Positions 5,347-6,407 of a DNA stretch of 6,407 nt are shown one piece after another (the first letter of the stretch is position 1; each line of letters starts with the position of its first letter). This DNA comes from a bacterium (GTDB lineage Bacteria; JACRDZ01; JAJRWM01). The translations under genes and the position numbers were made by a program. The stretch is taken from positions 1 to 6,407 of the forward strand of contig JAJRWM010000166.1 in NCBI GenBank assembly GCA_024276815.1, written 5' to 3'. The notes below the pieces were generated by a model, which made no database searches, was not told the DNA's origin, and saw nothing but the letters and a program-made list of their open reading frames with translations.

Positions 5347-6407
5347 TGGCTGAAAAAATGAAGGTTGGCTATGTCATGCCCGTCTTTGGCCAGCTATCAG
5401 AGACTTTTATCTATAATTACGCCAAAGACACCGCCAGCTATGACGCCTTCGTCTTCACCCGGCAGCGGGAAAACGCCTCCCTTTTTCCTCACTCACGGGT
5501 TACGGTAGTTCAAAGAACTGATGATCTTGCAGCGGCCATCGTTCAGGTCAAACCGGATGTTCTGCACGCCCATTACGGCCCGGTCGGGCTTTGGCTCCTG
5601 CCAGCCGTAGTGGAGCAGAAAATCCCCTTGATCACCATGTTCCACGGTCAGGACGCGACATCTTTGCTTAAAGAGCCGTCCTGGATTGCCAAGTATCAGC
5701 TTTTGTTTGATTACGCCAGCAGGATCACTGCTGTCTCGAATACTTTGCGTGACAACCTGATTAAGGCCGGCTGCCCCGAAGAAAAGATAATTATTTTCAG
5801 GCCCGGCGTTGAAACAGATTGCTTTAGCTTAACGCCCCAGCGAATTGAAGACAAAGTGAGATTCCTGACCTGCTCCCGGCATGTCGAGAAAAAAGGTCTG
5901 CGCTATGTTCTTGAAGCTTTCGCGGCCCTGGTTAAAGAAATGGGCGAAAGAGTCACCTTGTCAATTATTGGCGAGGGACCATTGACCAGTGATTTAAAAT
6001 GTCTGGCTGATAAATTGGCCTTGGGTAATTATGTGCAATTTCTTGGGCCCCAGCCGTCCTCTGCCGTCCTGGAAGAAATGAAACGCTGTCACGTTTTCAT
6101 CCAGGCCAGCGTCACGGCGGGAAATGGCGATATGGAGGGCACGCCGGTGGTTATCGCCGAAGCCATGGCTATTGGTCGTCCGGTAATCGGCACCTGGCAC
6201 AGCGGCATACCGGAGATGGTTCGTCATAATATCAGCGGCTTTCTGACCCGGGAGCGGGATGTTGACGGCTTGTTACAATATATGAGAGCTTTGGCTTTGT
6301 CGCCCCGGCTACGGCAGGAGATGGGAAACGCCGGGCGTAAATTTATCGAGGAGGAATTTTCCGCGGCCGCGTTGAGAGAAAGGCTGGCGGCTATGTATCG
6401 GGAGGCG
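5346..6407 (+). CDS. GT4-family glycosyltransferase (3' end cut by window)
   Basis: 354 codons are open from ATG 5346 to the right edge with no stop, covering nearly the whole of a GT4 enzyme. Motifs: LSETFIYNY (18-26, typical of exopolysaccharide GT4 enzymes), HAHYG (74-78), TMFHGQDA (97-104), SRHVEKKG (177-184) with the phosphate-binding Arg and Lys, IIGEGPL (207-213), and GDMEGTPVVIAEA (261-273) with the E-x7-E pair E264/E272, followed by SGIPEMV (286-292). It is a clear paralogue of the window's first gene, sharing HAH-x-G, GCP-x-(E/K)KIII, VEKKG and GDMEG. Its visible end, RLAAMYREA, aligns with RLAAIYSDL at the frameshift junction there. Its start overlaps the methyltransferase stop by one base (TAATG), so it belongs to the same operon. 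Whether it ends soon after the window or also has a TPR tail cannot be seen. A retaining sugar transfer to a lipid-linked glycan is likely; the sugar is unknown. Confidence 0.9.
   Translation, partial: MAEKMKVGYVMPVFGQLSETFIYNYAKDTASYDAFVFTRQRENASLFPHSRVTVVQRTDDLAAAIVQVKPDVLHAHYGPVGLWLLPAVVEQKIPLITMFHGQDATSLLKEPSWIAKYQLLFDYASRITAVSNTLRDNLIKAGCPEEKIIIFRPGVETDCFSLTPQRIEDKVRFLTCSRHVEKKGLRYVLEAFAALVKEMGERVTLSIIGEGPLTSDLKCLADKLALGNYVQFLGPQPSSAVLEEMKRCHVFIQASVTAGNGDMEGTPVVIAEAMAIGRPVIGTWHSGIPEMVRHNISGFLTRERDVDGLLQYMRALALSPRLRQEMGNAGRKFIEEEFSAAALRERLAAMYREA

Noticed and set aside
1-6407. Mobile elements, CRISPR arrays, phage genes, tRNA or rRNA.
   Set aside because: I saw no transposase or integrase motifs, regularly spaced repeats, terminal inverted repeats or RNA-gene signatures on either strand.

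Overview
The window is a stretch of a bacterial surface-glycan (exopolysaccharide, capsule or S-layer/lipid-linked glycan) biosynthesis locus. All genes are on the + strand. Moderate GC, tight start-stop overlaps, Shine-Dalgarno-like sites and TAA/TGA stops with no in-frame TGA inside genes all fit a bacterium using the standard code. I cannot name the phylum: no ribosomal, tRNA or lineage-marker gene is present, and the enzymes belong to families spread across Firmicutes, Proteobacteria and candidate phyla.

Region 1 (1-1756). A GT4-family glycosyltransferase enters from the left edge, probably missing only a few N-terminal codons, and stops at 1112. Directly downstream, in the -1 frame, a tetratricopeptide-repeat (TPR) coding stretch runs to 1756 with no plausible start of its own. 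The two frames meet at a run of eight A (1075-1082). A -1 shift there gives one continuous GT4-TPR protein, and the restored junction RLAAIY matches RLAAMY at the equivalent place in the GT4 paralogue at the right end of the window. This is the most unusual feature here: a frameshift mutation, a sequencing error, or a slippage site.

Region 2 (1757-1971). An AT-rich spacer of 215 bases follows, the only real non-coding stretch. It holds a hairpin at the upstream stop codon, a TATAAT-type promoter candidate (1776-1804), and inverted repeats that could fold a pseudoknot-like leader.

Region 3 (1972-6407, open to the right). Four genes are packed into one apparent operon: a divergent GT-B glycosyltransferase, a 555-residue GT4 enzyme with an extra C-terminal Rossmann-like domain, a class I SAM-dependent methyltransferase, and a second GT4 enzyme cut by the right edge. 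Overlaps of 4, 17 and 1 bases imply translational coupling. A reasonable reading is that the glycosyltransferases add successive sugars from nucleotide-sugar donors to a cytoplasmic-face, lipid-linked acceptor and the methyltransferase decorates or caps the glycan. No flippase, polymerase or priming transferase is visible, so the export route is unknown. Beyond the frameshift and two unusual domain architectures, I see no sign of a new type of biological system.
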